Assembly (NCBI RefSeq): GCF_018613315.1
Contig: NZ_JAGGQL010000022.1
Span: 1 to 60,880 of the forward strand
Direction: 5' to 3'
DNA from: Bacillus sp. ISL-37
Lineage (GTDB): Bacteria > Bacillota > Bacilli > Bacillales > Cytobacillaceae
DNA length: 60,880 bases
Part shown: piece by piece, positions 1 through 9,243 of the stretch
How the letters are laid out: each line of letters starts with the position of its first letter
Numbering within the stretch: position 1 is the first letter of the stretch
Translations under genes and position numbers: made by a program
The notes under the pieces: model-generated
What the model was told of the DNA's origin: nothing
Database searches by the model: none
What the model saw: only the letters and a program-made list of their open reading frames with translations

Positions 1-170
1 TTTCTGGACAGTCGGCTATACTTTCCGATTTCGGTCCGCCCAATGAAGTCAAAGAACGACTTCACTGGTCGGCCCTCCGAGGCACACGATGTGCTAGACC
101 CGCCAGCCACAGGACGTGGCGTTATCGGAGGGCAGCGCTTGTCGTGGCTGAACAAGGCGCTTGCGCTTTT
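1..170 (+). repeat. Dispersed modular repeat, copy 1 (long form, cut by the window edge)
   Basis: This is the 3' half of the long form of a dispersed repeat that recurs at 40425-40592, 45059-45174 (inverted) and 50580-50929. It matches 50757-50929 nearly base for base, including the GGTCGGCCCTCC block, the small hairpins GCACACGATGTGC and GCCACAGGACGTGGC, and the tail CAAGGCGCTTGCGCTTTT. No reading frame in it is credible. The 5' part lies outside the window. Confidence 0.85.
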
Positions 171-265
171 CTTATATTTGTGAACGTTTTTAAAACCTTT
201 TTCTCTTAAGAAGGTATTATCAGACTGTCCTCGAATATTTCATGATGAAAGGAGGCGAATAGATT

Positions 266-1474
266 TTGCTAGTTGCAATTAAAAGCGATGGTGAAAGGTT
301 ATCACTGGGTGAAAGGTGGGAGAGAAGCGAATTAGTAGACATCAGGTCGACGGAAAAGTTCCACTGTCCGGAATGTGGTGAAGAGGTGGTTATGAAACTG
401 GGGAGCAAGAAGATTTGGCACTTTTCTCATTTGGCGGGAGGCAGCTGCCAGTATGAGTATGACCGTGAATCTGAATATCATCTTTCTGGAAAGCTTCAGC
501 TCTTCAATTGGGTAAAAAAGCAAGGAATCAATGCTGAACTTGAGCAATTTGACCAACATATGAAGCAGAAACCCGACATTGCTTTCGAGTTGGAAAACCA
601 AAAATATGCGATTGAATTTCAATGTTCAGTTATACCTGAAGAGATTTTTGAAAAAAGGACCAAAACTTATTTGCATTATGGTGTAATTCCAATTTGGGTT
701 GCTGCAGAGACATTGGTTAAGCGTAAGAAGAATAATGTTGTATCAATCAATAACTTCCTCTATCTCTTCGTTAGGCAGACAAGGCACTCTTGGAATATCC
801 CGGCTTTTTGTCCGATTTCAGGTCAATTCATCAATCTGAATGGAGCCATTCCAATCACTGCCAAAAAGACAATCACGAATCTTATAGTGAACTCACTTAA
901 TCAGTATTCAGTAGTGGACTTACTGAGCCCAATCGATAAGCCATTCCCCATATTGAAGACTTGGCAAGTTGAAAATCAAAAACTGAAATCCCGCTACTTA
1001 ACTTCCCCAGGAGCATGGCAAAATCCATTTCTGAAAGAACTTTATCGCAATCACCTAGGCCTTCTTACACTTCCATCCGAAATTGGCCTTCCTGTCCGCT
1101 CGAGCCCCCATATTGAAACACCTTCACTCATATGGCAGACATTCTTATACCTCGATGTATTCCGGCATTATCAAAAGGGGGACATAATAATTTATGCGAA
1201 AATCCGGGATGCCTTTGATAGGCGAATAAGAAGGAAAGAAATCAAACTTCGAACTCTGCCTGTTGCTGGGCAAAAAGACCATTGGTACGCTCTTGCTGAA
1301 TATGTATTTCTTTTGACAAAGGTATCATTCTTGGAAAGAATCAATTCAGGTACAGTGAGAGTACTCCGGGAAATCATTATTCCAGATTCAATTGACGAAC
1401 AAATCAAAGCAGAAGCCAAATTTTTCACCAAGTACCGAAATGAAATTACACAATCAATATTCCCACTAACATGA
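266..1474 (+). CDS. coiA: Competence protein CoiA family
   Basis: CoiA-type protein of 402 aa, linked to recombination of incoming DNA during transformation in the cytoplasm. The N-terminal zinc-ribbon-like part has C34, C37, H52, H55 and C61. It is followed by a nuclease-like core with E70/H72, D104 and E117-F-Q119, which suits the PD-(D/E)xK-like CoiA nuclease domain. The start is TTG, set by AAAGGAGG about ten bases upstream; no ATG in frame fits better. It precedes pepF as in B. subtilis (yjbF-yjbG). I see no convincing ComK box, so competence control is not shown here. The same CxxC/HF-x-H module also begins the yjcD helicase in this window. Confidence 0.9.
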   Translation: MLVAIKSDGERLSLGERWERSELVDIRSTEKFHCPECGEEVVMKLGSKKIWHFSHLAGGSCQYEYDRESEYHLSGKLQLFNWVKKQGINAELEQFDQHMKQKPDIAFELENQKYAIEFQCSVIPEEIFEKRTKTYLHYGVIPIWVAAETLVKRKKNNVVSINNFLYLFVRQTRHSWNIPAFCPISGQFINLNGAIPITAKKTITNLIVNSLNQYSVVDLLSPIDKPFPILKTWQVENQKLKSRYLTSPGAWQNPFLKELYRNHLGLLTLPSEIGLPVRSSPHIETPSLIWQTFLYLDVFRHYQKGDIIIYAKIRDAFDRRIRRKEIKLRTLPVAGQKDHWYALAEYVFLLTKVSFLERINSGTVRVLREIIIPDSIDEQIKAEAKFFTKYRNEITQSIFPLT

Positions 1475-1521
1475 AATGTGATATAACTGCGTAAAATAGG
1501 GTAGTTAGAATGCAAACTCTT

Positions 1522-1549
1522 GAAAAAGAAAAACTTTTTCCTTATTTAA
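1522..1549 (+). terminator. Weak A/T-rich hairpin after coiA
   Basis: GAAAAAG and CTTTTTC form a seven-base stem around an A-rich loop, followed by a T-rich run. It could be a weak terminator between coiA and pepF. A stem this rich in A and T may be chance. Confidence 0.3.
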
Positions 1550-1636
1550 TTTTATAGAAGGAAATAAGAAACCATTATCGAATATATGTTACTAGAAAAG
1601 TTTTTCGAATTCCGAAATGTTGTAAGGAGGATCCAT

Positions 1637-3454
1637 ATGTCAAACGAATCTACAGTAAAGAAATTACCGGCAAGGGACGAGGTTTCCACAGAAAATACGT
1701 GGAGACTTGAAGATATTTTTGCGGTCGATGAGCAATGGGAAAAAGAATTCAATGAAGTTAAAGGATTGATTCCTTCTGTTCAGGAGTATCAAGGCAAGCT
1801 TGGTGAAAGTGCTGAACAACTTTATAGTGCACTCCAGTTGCAGGATAAATTGCTTGAGCGTCTAGGACGACTTTATACATACGCGCATATGCGCTATGAC
1901 CAGGATACAACGAATTCCTTTTATCAGGGGCTTGATGACCGCATCAAGAATCTATATTCCCAAGCAGCAAGCGCACTTGCCTTCATCGTGCCGGAAATCC
2001 TGGCTGTTGATGAAGAGAAAATCAAAGGCTTCTTGAATGAAAAAGAAGAATTGAAGCTTTATGAACATGCATTGGAGGAAATCAATCTTCAGCGTCCGCA
2101 TGTGCTATCCGCTGAAGAGGAAGCGCTTCTTGCTCAAGCTTCAGAGGTTATGAGCTCACCTTCGAATACATTTGGAATGCTGAACAACGCTGATTTAGAA
2201 TTCCCTTCAATCAAGGACGAGAACGGAGAAGAAGTGGAAATCACGCATGGCCGCTATATCCGTTTCCTTGAAAGCGAAGATCGCAGGGTTCGGGAAGATG
2301 CTTTCAAAGCTGTGTACAAAACATATGGCAGCTTTAAAAATACCTTTTCCAGCACATTGAGCGGAAATGTCAAAAAGGATAATTTCAATGCAAGGATTCG
2401 CAAATATGACTCTGCTAGGCATGCCGCGCTTGCAGCAAACAATATTCCTGAGAGTGTCTATGAAAACCTTGTAAATACGGTAAATGACAACCTGCACCTG
2501 CTGCACAGATATGTCAAGCTTCGCAGAAAGGTATTGGGTCTGGATAAGCTTCATATGTATGATCTTTACACACCGCTTGTTAAGGATGTGAAAATGGAGA
2601 TTCCTTATGGTGAAGCAAAGGAATATGTCCTAAAAGGTTTAGCGCCTCTTGGAGATGAATATAACAATATCCTAAAAGAAGGATTTGAAAATCGCTGGGT
2701 GGATGTTTATGAGAATAAAGGAAAGCGAAGCGGAGCTTATTCTTCAGGGGCGTATGGCACTAATCCATATATCCTGATGAACTGGCAGGACAATGTTAAT
2801 AACTTGTTTACGCTGGCTCACGAGTTTGGCCATTCCGTGCACAGCTACTATACTAGGAAGACACAGCCATATCCTTACGGTAACTACTCTATTTTCGTTG
2901 CTGAAGTGGCGTCTACCTGCAATGAAGCGTTGTTGAATGACTATATGCTAAAGACAATTGATGATGAGCAGAAGCGACTGTATCTTTTGAATCATTACCT
3001 CGAAGGCTTCAGGGGAACAGTATTCAGACAGACTATGTTTGCTGAATTTGAACATATGATTCACCAAAAGGCACAGAATAACGAGGCGTTAACAGCTGAT
3101 TCATTGACAAAAGATTACTACGAGCTGAATAAAAAGTATTTCGGTGAAGAGGATATCATGATCGATGAAGAAATCGGACTTGAATGGTCAAGGATCCCGC
3201 ATTTCTACTACAATTATTATGTATACCAGTATGCGACTGGCTTCAGTGCGGCAACAGCGCTGAGCAAACAAATCCTTGAAGAGGGGCAGCCGGCCGTTGA
3301 ACGCTATATTGATTTCTTGAAATCAGGCAGCTCAGATTATCCAATCGAAGTACTGAAAAAAGCAGGCGTCGATATGACAAGCTCTAAACCAATCGAAGAA
3401 GCATTGAAGGTCTTCGAAGAAAAACTCAACGAAATGGAAGCATTGCTTTCATAA
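1637..3454 (+). CDS. pepF: Oligoendopeptidase F (M3 family)
   Basis: Cytoplasmic zinc metallopeptidase that degrades oligopeptides; YjbG/PepF orthologue of 605 aa. The M3 signature HEFGH is at residues 395-399 (two His ligands and the catalytic Glu), with a downstream E-V-A-S-T-x-N-E segment supplying the third ligand. The start is ATG at 1637 behind AAGGAGG; the frame is open further upstream to 1586 but lacks a ribosome site there. It has its own strong terminator and so is probably monocistronic. It sits between coiA and spxH as in B. subtilis. Confidence 0.95.
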   Translation: MSNESTVKKLPARDEVSTENTWRLEDIFAVDEQWEKEFNEVKGLIPSVQEYQGKLGESAEQLYSALQLQDKLLERLGRLYTYAHMRYDQDTTNSFYQGLDDRIKNLYSQAASALAFIVPEILAVDEEKIKGFLNEKEELKLYEHALEEINLQRPHVLSAEEEALLAQASEVMSSPSNTFGMLNNADLEFPSIKDENGEEVEITHGRYIRFLESEDRRVREDAFKAVYKTYGSFKNTFSSTLSGNVKKDNFNARIRKYDSARHAALAANNIPESVYENLVNTVNDNLHLLHRYVKLRRKVLGLDKLHMYDLYTPLVKDVKMEIPYGEAKEYVLKGLAPLGDEYNNILKEGFENRWVDVYENKGKRSGAYSSGAYGTNPYILMNWQDNVNNLFTLAHEFGHSVHSYYTRKTQPYPYGNYSIFVAEVASTCNEALLNDYMLKTIDDEQKRLYLLNHYLEGFRGTVFRQTMFAEFEHMIHQKAQNNEALTADSLTKDYYELNKKYFGEEDIMIDEEIGLEWSRIPHFYYNYYVYQYATGFSAATALSKQILEEGQPAVERYIDFLKSGSSDYPIEVLKKAGVDMTSSKPIEEALKVFEEKLNEMEALLS

Positions 3455-3464
3455 AAAAAAACAG

Positions 3465-3493
3465 ACCGGCCGCAAAATCTGCGGCCGGTTTTT
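3465..3493 (+). terminator. Terminator of pepF
   Basis: A nine-base G/C stem ACCGGCCGC / GCGGCCGGT with a short loop is followed by a T run directly after the pepF stop codon. Confidence 0.9.
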
Positions 3494-3503
3494 AGGTTAA
3501 AGT

Positions 3504-3686
3504 TTAGAATCCTTTGAACTTTTTCCGGTTATTTAAATATATCAGTAAAATAAATAAGGCTATAAATAGAATAGGAGATGTTAGATACAAGGGCAGGAGA
3601 TGCATTAATCCTAAAATATTTAGGATAAATGAAAAAACTATGAACAGAGCAATAAGGGAAAGACCTAGTTTATCCAATTGAATCAC
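3504..3686 (-). CDS. Small two-span membrane protein, unknown
   Basis: Predicted 60-aa protein with two hydrophobic segments (about residues 9-30 and 34-51) and a basic C-terminal tail (NRKKFKG). The proposed start is GTG at 3686 with only a weak CGGA before it. B. subtilis also has a small gene near this place (yizD), but I cannot claim homology. The length, composition and clean two-span topology argue for a gene; the poor ribosome site argues against. Function unknown. Confidence 0.45.
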   Translation of the reverse strand: MIQLDKLGLSLIALFIVFSFILNILGLMHLLPLYLTSPILFIALFILLIYLNNRKKFKGF

Positions 3687-3882
3687 TCCGAATCGCTTTA
3701 TAGTTCATTTATATGCTTCAGTCCAGGCATTCATGAATGTATTTGACAATATTGTGAAATAACACACAAGGTTATTGTGATAGGGAGCATGGATATGATA
3801 TATTTATGGCGTGAAGTTGATCACAAACAAACATTTACCCCTTTGTTTGACCGTGAAAAATTTCTCCCATCCCCTTTGTTCG

Positions 3883-3931
3883 TATAAAATAGAGAAAAGG
3901 CCTTGCAGTTGGAGAGCTGCAAGGCCTTTTT
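3883..3931. terminator. Strong unassigned hairpin with a -10-like box beside it
   Basis: GGCCTTGCAG and CTGCAAGGCC form a perfect ten-base stem with A runs before and T runs after, so it can terminate in both directions. No gene ends next to it on either strand. On the + strand a TATAAAAT box (3883-3890) lies just before the stem, so a very short terminated transcript is conceivable. The rest of 3687-4231 holds only this hairpin, the 41-bp repeats and the spxH terminator. Confidence 0.5.
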
Positions 3932-4000
3932 CTGTGCAGTGCTGTTGAAAACCACTAGAAGAAATGATGAAAATAGATAAATCTACCATATTTCAAAGAT

Positions 4001-4122
4001 TTTTTAATTTATTCGACCATATTCTGAAATATATTGGCGAATTTTTAATTTATTCGACCACATTCCGAAATATATTGGCGAATTTTTAGTTATTTCGACC
4101 ACTTTTCCAATTAATTCGACCA
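4001..4122. repeat. 41-bp short tandem repeat
   Basis: The box TTCGACCA recurs at 4012, 4053, 4094 and 4115 (steps 41, 41 and 21). The first two 41-bp units are almost identical. Each pairs TTCGACCA with a downstream TTGGCGAA box as an imperfect dyad. It lies in the gap between pepF and spxH, and no frame is credible. Confidence 0.8.
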
Positions 4123-4207
4123 ACCTGCTTTTGATTCCAAGGTTTCCTAACAATATACTTTTTAAGTTCGATAGCCCAAGCTAGTGGAGCATCGGCACTA
4201 ACCCAAA

Positions 4208-4233
4208 TAAAAAAACCGCGCTAATGCACGGTC
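4208..4233 (-). terminator. Terminator of yjbI-spxH
   Basis: On the minus strand ACCGTGC and GCGCGGT form an imperfect stem with an ATTA loop, followed by a run of T, immediately after the spxH stop. Confidence 0.7.
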
Positions 4234-5113
4234 ATCCTTCAACATATCGCCAAAACACCCCATATTTAGCGGGGATTTGTTCGACTTGTTGCTTTAACAT
4301 TAATTTCTTTAATTCCTTCTCTGCCTGTTGAACAGTTATGTCATATACAACGGCTACTTCCTTGGAGGCTACCATTTTGTATTGCTTCAGAAACTGTTCG
4401 AGCATCGGCGGATGGGCAGCTTCTGGTTTTTCCTGCAGCATTTCTTCGAGAATCTGGACGTATACCTCATATGGATAAAGTCCGGTAATCTTAATGCCTT
4501 CCTCTTCAACATTTGCGTTAAAAAAAACGAAAGTCGGGATTTCCTGGACATCCATTTCATTCGTTATTTTTAAATCGCACTGAAATGCTTTTGCTGCTGT
4601 TTCAGAATGAATATCGGTTACGAATTCCTCTACGTCCAATCCTACGCTCCTCGCGCAGTTTTTTAGCACCTCGAAGTTCGAGACATTCTGTTTTTCAAGA
4701 AATAGCACTTCCTGAAGCTTGCGCAGGAACCTGATGCCTTTCTTTCTCCCCTGAAGCTCAGCTGATTTTATGGCAATCGATGCTAAATACGGGGATGACA
4801 CAGGGTTTTCAAACCACAGCGATCCGTCACAAGACATTCCTGTTCTGCTTGCTGTTTTTTCCCAAAGCTCGGCGATCGTTTCGTAACGTTTTTTTCTGCT
4901 CATGTTCAGTGTGGCCAGTTTGCCGCTTAAAACATGGCGAATGGAAAAATACTTGCCGTATTCGATTTGTAGCTTTTTGATGATTGGTTCGAGTGCCCAG
5001 CATTCCGGACAGAGCGGGTCGACAAACATATAAATTTCGATAGGTTTTTTATCCAAGCTATGGCAAAATTCCGATGGGTCATAGCTCAAAAGGTTTTCCC
5101 GACTCAGTTTCAT
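4232..5113 (-). CDS. spxH: SpxH (YjbH), DsbA-like ClpXP adaptor for Spx
   Basis: 293-aa cytoplasmic adaptor of the SpxH/YjbH family, known to present the redox regulator Spx to ClpXP for degradation. The N-terminal thioredoxin-like fold carries the CPEC motif at residues 35-38 after DPL. A DsbA-like helical insert follows, then a conserved IPTFVFF strand-turn near residue 194. The start codon overlaps the yjbI stop by four bases (ATGA), so the two genes are translationally coupled, as in B. subtilis yjbI-yjbH. Confidence 0.93.
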   Translation of the reverse strand: MKLSRENLLSYDPSEFCHSLDKKPIEIYMFVDPLCPECWALEPIIKKLQIEYGKYFSIRHVLSGKLATLNMSRKKRYETIAELWEKTASRTGMSCDGSLWFENPVSSPYLASIAIKSAELQGRKKGIRFLRKLQEVLFLEKQNVSNFEVLKNCARSVGLDVEEFVTDIHSETAAKAFQCDLKITNEMDVQEIPTFVFFNANVEEEGIKITGLYPYEVYVQILEEMLQEKPEAAHPPMLEQFLKQYKMVASKEVAVVYDITVQQAEKELKKLMLKQQVEQIPAKYGVFWRYVEG

Positions 5114-5511
5114 GTGTTATCACCAGTTTCATCATCTGGTGTATTGATCATATGCTGGGCGGTCAGGTATAGTCTTGCATAAAAGTCTTCCCTTACAGGT
5201 CCTTCAAGCCCCACTTCATCCATGGCTTCAGCCATACAGGCAAGCCAGGCTGTAGCCCTCACCGGTGTGATTTCGAATGGCAAATGTCTTGCGCGGAGCA
5301 TTGGATGGCCATGTTCATTAGTATAAAAGGGAGGGCCTCCTAAATATTGAGTTAAAAACTGCTTTTGTTTTCGTGCAGTTTCAGTTAAATCATCCGGGAA
5401 TATAGGAGCAAGATCAGGATGCATTCCAACGCGGTGGTAAAAAGCATCGACCAGCCGGTGAAGTGTCCCTTCGCCAATGGCTTCGAATGGTAAGATCTTA
5501 TTCTCGACCAT
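5110..5511 (-). CDS. yjbI: Group II truncated haemoglobin YjbI
   Basis: 133-aa 2-on-2 globin (trHbO class). Visible family residues are Tyr25 (B10) in FYHRV, His76 (proximal F8) in LRARHLPF, Trp89 (G8) and the GG bend in YLGGPPFY. Known members bind O2 or act in redox defence. Here it shares a transcript with spxH through a four-base overlap, as in B. subtilis. The ATG has a good AAAGGAGT site ahead of it. Confidence 0.95.
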   Translation of the reverse strand: MVENKILPFEAIGEGTLHRLVDAFYHRVGMHPDLAPIFPDDLTETARKQKQFLTQYLGGPPFYTNEHGHPMLRARHLPFEITPVRATAWLACMAEAMDEVGLEGPVREDFYARLYLTAQHMINTPDDETGDNT

Positions 5512-5663
5512 ATTGATAACTCCTTTAAAATAAATTTTAGAAATGTCATTCTGCTTTGATAGTTATGCTTTTTATTGTAGCAATGCTAAATTTATATCTC
5601 AAATAAATCGTCTTGAGTTCTATAAAAACTGTCATTTTTAATGATTGCTTTACTAATGTACAC

Positions 5664-5695
5664 AAAAAGGCCGCCTGTTACCACTGACAGGCGGC
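5664..5695 (-). terminator. Terminator of yjbK-yjbJ
   Basis: GCCGCCTGT / ACAGGCGGC forms a nine-base stem. On the minus strand it is followed by CTTTTTG, downstream of the lytic transglycosylase. Confidence 0.85.
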
Positions 5696-5733
5696 TAAAA
5701 CATATGGGAATATTCTCCTTCTAACGCTCTTCT

Positions 5734-6384
5734 TTATCCGTAAAAGACATCCGTGACTTTCTGTACATAGTTTTGCGTTTCTTTGAATGGAGGGATTCCC
5801 CCATATTTGTCTACATTTCCTGGTCCAGCATTATATGCTGCAAGCGCAAGCTCTATATTATTATCATACTTGTCCAGCATTTGACGAAGGTATTTAGTCC
5901 CTGCGAGAATATTTTCCGCTGGATCAAATACATTTTTAACGCCGAGACCTCTGGCTGTCGCAGGCATCAATTGCATAAGTCCTGAAGCACCGGCATGGCT
6001 CACGGCATTTGGATTAAAATTCGATTCCTTTTGAATGACAGACTTAATTAATTTGGCTGGAATATTGAACATAGCTGAAGCCTTATCAATGATACCATCA
6101 AAATCACCATTATTTTTGGCCGTCACTTTCGTCAGTTGAATAGGAGGAAGCATTTGTCCAATGTTTGGTTTTGCTAAATCGAAAGAGTCAACCGTTGTTT
6201 GCACGTTGTTAAATAACTCTTCAAGTCTTGTTGCAGTGGCACCCAGAGCATTGCTTTGGTCACTGAGGATTCCGGAAAGCATTTCCTGAAAAAGGCTATT
6301 ACCTGATTGGCTGTTTGTCGGTTGGTTGAAGTTTTGGAGCGCCTGCAATTCAAGCATGACTTTTAACTGGTCAACATTCATCAT
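5734..6384 (-). CDS. cwlQ: Lytic transglycosylase (CwlQ/YjbJ type)
   Basis: 216-aa peptidoglycan lytic transglycosylase of the SLT family. The first ~95 residues are low in structure. The C-terminal SLT domain has the catalytic Glu120 in QKESNFNP, then GLMQLMP and the AAYNAGPGNVDKYGG block typical of the family. No signal peptide is visible, as in YjbJ. I chose ATG at 6384 (a second ATG follows at 6381) because AGGAGA lies just before it; the longer frame runs into yjbK. It is co-transcribed with yjbK, 16 bases apart. Confidence 0.9.
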   Translation of the reverse strand: MMNVDQLKVMLELQALQNFNQPTNSQSGNSLFQEMLSGILSDQSNALGATATRLEELFNNVQTTVDSFDLAKPNIGQMLPPIQLTKVTAKNNGDFDGIIDKASAMFNIPAKLIKSVIQKESNFNPNAVSHAGASGLMQLMPATARGLGVKNVFDPAENILAGTKYLRQMLDKYDNNIELALAAYNAGPGNVDKYGGIPPFKETQNYVQKVTDVFYG

Positions 6385-6400
6385 GATTCTCCTGCCTGAT

Positions 6401-6988
6401 CTATTCTTGTAAAAGATTATATTTAGTAGCGTAAAACCGTTTAATTTTATTATCGGTCGGTCTAACCGGGATTTTAAGTTCTTCCAATAACTTGGAGAAG
6501 ATCTGATACCCTTCTGATTCATTCAACACTTCATATTCTAGCTCATAATCTTCTGTATTTAAATAGTAACTATGGTCCAGGACAAGCAATCCTTCTTTGA
6601 ACTCAACCTCGGCACGGACGGTTGTGAGCGACCCGAAGTATTGCAATGGCTCTGTATCTTTGATTAATTCCACAACAGCGTCTTTTACTTCACCTTCTGG
6701 CAGCTTTCCTGACGACAAGGCTTCCTCAGCCTGGCCAGTCGTGAGCATCTGATTCGTTTCTAGCAACCCTGTTTCGGCAGGCTGCTTTAAAGTCATTTCA
6801 AACTTGGACCCTTTTTCCCTGATTCTTAATGCAGAACCATGATCTTTCAAGGTGAAGGAATTTGTATCAAAATAATGATTAATCTGTTTTTTGAAATGCT
6901 CCGGCTCTATTTTGAAGTATTGTTCAAGGAAGTGGAACTCTTCCTCTGTCAGCATATTCTTGAATTCGATTTCGATATTCTGGCTCAC
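6401..6988 (-). CDS. yjbK: CYTH-domain protein YjbK
   Basis: 195-aa CYTH (triphosphate tunnel metalloenzyme) protein. It opens with the signature ExExK pattern (EIEFK, residues 6-10) and has alternating charged strands such as ALRIREK, EMTLKQP and TVRAEVEF that line the tunnel. Family members hydrolyse inorganic or organic triphosphates with divalent metal; the substrate here is unknown. The start is GTG at 6988 behind AAAGGGCGG (ATG at 6990 reads into a stop). First gene of the yjbK-cwlQ transcript and divergent from yjbL. Confidence 0.9.
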   Translation of the reverse strand: MSQNIEIEFKNMLTEEEFHFLEQYFKIEPEHFKKQINHYFDTNSFTLKDHGSALRIREKGSKFEMTLKQPAETGLLETNQMLTTGQAEEALSSGKLPEGEVKDAVVELIKDTEPLQYFGSLTTVRAEVEFKEGLLVLDHSYYLNTEDYELEYEVLNESEGYQIFSKLLEELKIPVRPTDNKIKRFYATKYNLLQE

Positions 6989-7106
6989 ATCTATCCGCCC
7001 TTTCCAACAAGCTCTCCTTATTATCTCGTTAAATCAGGTTCGCTTCAATCCTTAGTAGAAAATGATTCGATATGATAAAATAAAAAAGATTATGGAGGTT
7101 GAAGAA

Positions 7107-7487
7107 ATGAGCCAAAAAATTTTAATTACCGATGCAAAAATAGAAAATAATGAGTTGCTTCTCTCTACAGACATAGAGATAGAACTGGGGGATTTTGCCG
7201 CAACAGGTCAAATGCTTGTTGATTCCGATCAATTATCATTTATCTATATTATTGATAAAGAGGACGGGTATCATTATGTCACCATTCCTGAGAGTACTTG
7301 GAGTGTTATTCAGGAAGGTCTCCAGGCTGGACTAGAAACTTATTTAACAAATAATGGATCCAAACTTAAACTGGATGGATTCCAAAGTGAAATGGAATAT
7401 TTGATAGCGAATATAACTGGCAACAGCAACTATGGAGAGGGAATGGTCGCGAAAGTGGAACAGGTTTTTGCTGCACCCTCCGCTTAG
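7107..7487 (+). CDS. yjbL: Conserved YjbL-like protein
   Basis: 126-aa acidic soluble protein, identified mainly by position between yjbK and relQ and by its length. No catalytic motif is visible. The start is ATG at 7107 set by TGGAGG; the frame is open further upstream without a ribosome site. It probably leads the transcript that continues into relQ and the NAD kinase. Function unknown. Confidence 0.75.
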   Translation: MSQKILITDAKIENNELLLSTDIEIELGDFAATGQMLVDSDQLSFIYIIDKEDGYHYVTIPESTWSVIQEGLQAGLETYLTNNGSKLKLDGFQSEMEYLIANITGNSNYGEGMVAKVEQVFAAPSA

Positions 7488-7521
7488 GCTTTTGTGAATA
7501 GAACCGGATGAGGTGACTGAT

Positions 7522-8160
7522 GTGAAACACTGGGATCAATTTTTAGAACCTTATAAGCACGCTGTTGAAGAATTGAAGGTAAAGCTAAAGGGAATCAGGA
7601 GCCAATATGAGCTCCATTCCGACCATTCGCCGATTGAATTCGTTACTGGAAGGGTAAAGCCTATTGCGAGCATTCTTGATAAAGCGCATCAGAAAGGAAT
7701 TTCACTCGATAAGCTTGATACAGAAATGCAGGATATTGCCGGACTGAGGATCATGTGCCAGTTCGTCGATGACATCAAGACAGTCGTCGAACAATTGAGA
7801 AGCCGGAATGATTTTGAGATTATCGAGGAGAGGGATTATATCTCCCATAAGAAAGCGAGCGGCTACCGCTCCTATCATGTCGTGATCCGTTATCCAGTGC
7901 AGACAATCCGAGGTGAAAGAAATATACTGGCAGAAATCCAGATCAGAACATTGGCAATGAATTTCTGGGCAACAGTGGAGCATTCGTTGAATTATAAATA
8001 CAAAGGACTTTTTCCTGAGGACATAAAGATCAGGTTGCAGAGAGCAGCCGAGGCCGCATTCCGGCTTGATGAAGAAATGTCGACAATCAGAGGAGAAATC
8101 CAGGATGCACAGGCTTTTTTTACAAGGAAAAAAGAAATGCAGCAGGATGGGAAGAAGTAG
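7522..8160 (+). CDS. relQ: Small alarmone synthetase RelQ (YjbM)
   Basis: Single-domain (p)ppGpp synthetase of about 212 aa without HD, TGS or ACT domains. Diagnostic segments are HSPIEFVTGRVKP, QDIAGLRI, SGYRSYH, the EIQIRT metal/ATP motif and NFWATVEHSLNYKY. It forms tetramers and makes pppGpp/ppGpp in known species. GTG at 7522 has GAGGTGA at good spacing and gives the usual family length; GTG at 7513 is the alternative. It lies directly upstream of NAD kinase, as in B. subtilis. Confidence 0.95.
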   Translation: MKHWDQFLEPYKHAVEELKVKLKGIRSQYELHSDHSPIEFVTGRVKPIASILDKAHQKGISLDKLDTEMQDIAGLRIMCQFVDDIKTVVEQLRSRNDFEIIEERDYISHKKASGYRSYHVVIRYPVQTIRGERNILAEIQIRTLAMNFWATVEHSLNYKYKGLFPEDIKIRLQRAAEAAFRLDEEMSTIRGEIQDAQAFFTRKKEMQQDGKK

Positions 8161-8192
8161 TTTAAATCCGAAATGCAGGGGTGTTTGATTAC

Positions 8193-8993
8193 ATGAAATT
8201 TGCGATCACTTCAAAAGGGGATTCCAGGTCCAATACGTTGATGCATAAAATGAGGACATATCTTTTGGACTTTGATTTACAATATGATGAAGACCAGCCC
8301 GATATTTGTATTTCCGTGGGAGGAGATGGCACGCTTCTGTATGCCTTCCATCGATACGCGAGCAGGCTGGACAAAACAGCATTCATTGGAGTACATACCG
8401 GACACCTTGGCTTTTATGCCGACTGGGTTCCTGAAGAAATTGAAAAGCTGGTCATTGCCGTTGCCAAAACACCATACCAGGTGATTGAATATCCGCTGCT
8501 GGAGGTAATCATCAGATACCAGCATGGCGGCAGAGAAACAAGGTATCTTGCCCTGAATGAATCAACCGTCAAATCTGTTGAGGGCACTCTTGTAATGGAT
8601 GTTGAGATTAGAGGCCAGCATTTTGAACGCTTCCGAGGAGATGGTTTGTGCGTTTCCACGCCATCTGGAAGCACAGCCTACAATAAAGCATTGGGCGGTG
8701 CCATCCTGCATCCGTCACTAAGGGCTATCCAGGTTGCGGAAATGGCATCCATCAACAATCGTGTCTTCAGGACAGTGGGATCACCGTTGATCCTTCCCGA
8801 CCATCATACATGTACACTAAAACCGGTTAATAGACCTGACTTCCAGGTAACTGTAGATCATTTGACACTATTGCATAAGGACGTTAAGTCAATTCAATTC
8901 CGGGTTGCAGATGAAAAAATCCGATTCGCCCGCTTCAGGCCGTTCCCGTTCTGGAAAAGGGTACACGATTCCTTTATTTCAGACAGCGATTAA
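8193..8993 (+). CDS. nadF: NAD kinase
   Basis: 266-aa ATP-dependent NAD kinase making NADP. The GGDG motif is at residues 43-46 (SVGGDGTLL), the NE pair is in LALNEST, and the substrate loop is [17 protein letters not shown] at 8193 gives the [10 protein letters not shown] start typical of this family; GTG at 8181 is less likely. It lies 32 bases after relQ, so the two are probably co-transcribed. Confidence in function is very high. Confidence 0.96.
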   Translation: MKFAITSKGDSRSNTLMHKMRTYLLDFDLQYDEDQPDICISVGGDGTLLYAFHRYASRLDKTAFIGVHTGHLGFYADWVPEEIEKLVIAVAKTPYQVIEYPLLEVIIRYQHGGRETRYLALNESTVKSVEGTLVMDVEIRGQHFERFRGDGLCVSTPSGSTAYNKALGGAILHPSLRAIQVAEMASINNRVFRTVGSPLILPDHHTCTLKPVNRPDFQVTVDHLTLLHKDVKSIQFRVADEKIRFARFRPFPFWKRVHDSFISDSD

Positions 8994-9047
8994 GAAGTAG
9001 TTTGATTTTATGTGGACAGACCGCTGACAGACTGTTCAGGGAGAGAT

Positions 9048-9150
9048 GTTTAATGGACATTTCAGGGTCATAGCGCGCTCAAAATGTCTAATAAACAAGG
9101 TTTAATGGACATTTCGCAGGCAGAATGCGGTCAATATGTCCAAGAAACAG
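9048..9150. repeat. 52-bp tandem repeat with internal dyad
   Basis: GTTTAATGGACATTTC occurs at 9048 and again at 9100, a period of 52. Each unit has an inverted partner box downstream (AAAATGTCT, then AATATGTCCA), so each can form a hairpin. It fills the unusually long gap between NAD kinase and yjbO. The short open frame across it has no ribosome site. Confidence 0.75.
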
Positions 9151-9243
9151 TTATTGATCATTCGTTGAACAAAAACGCAATCGATAAATGCTTTTTGCCA
9201 AAAAACATTGGTATTAGAAACGTTGTAGACAGGAGCCGCTTAT

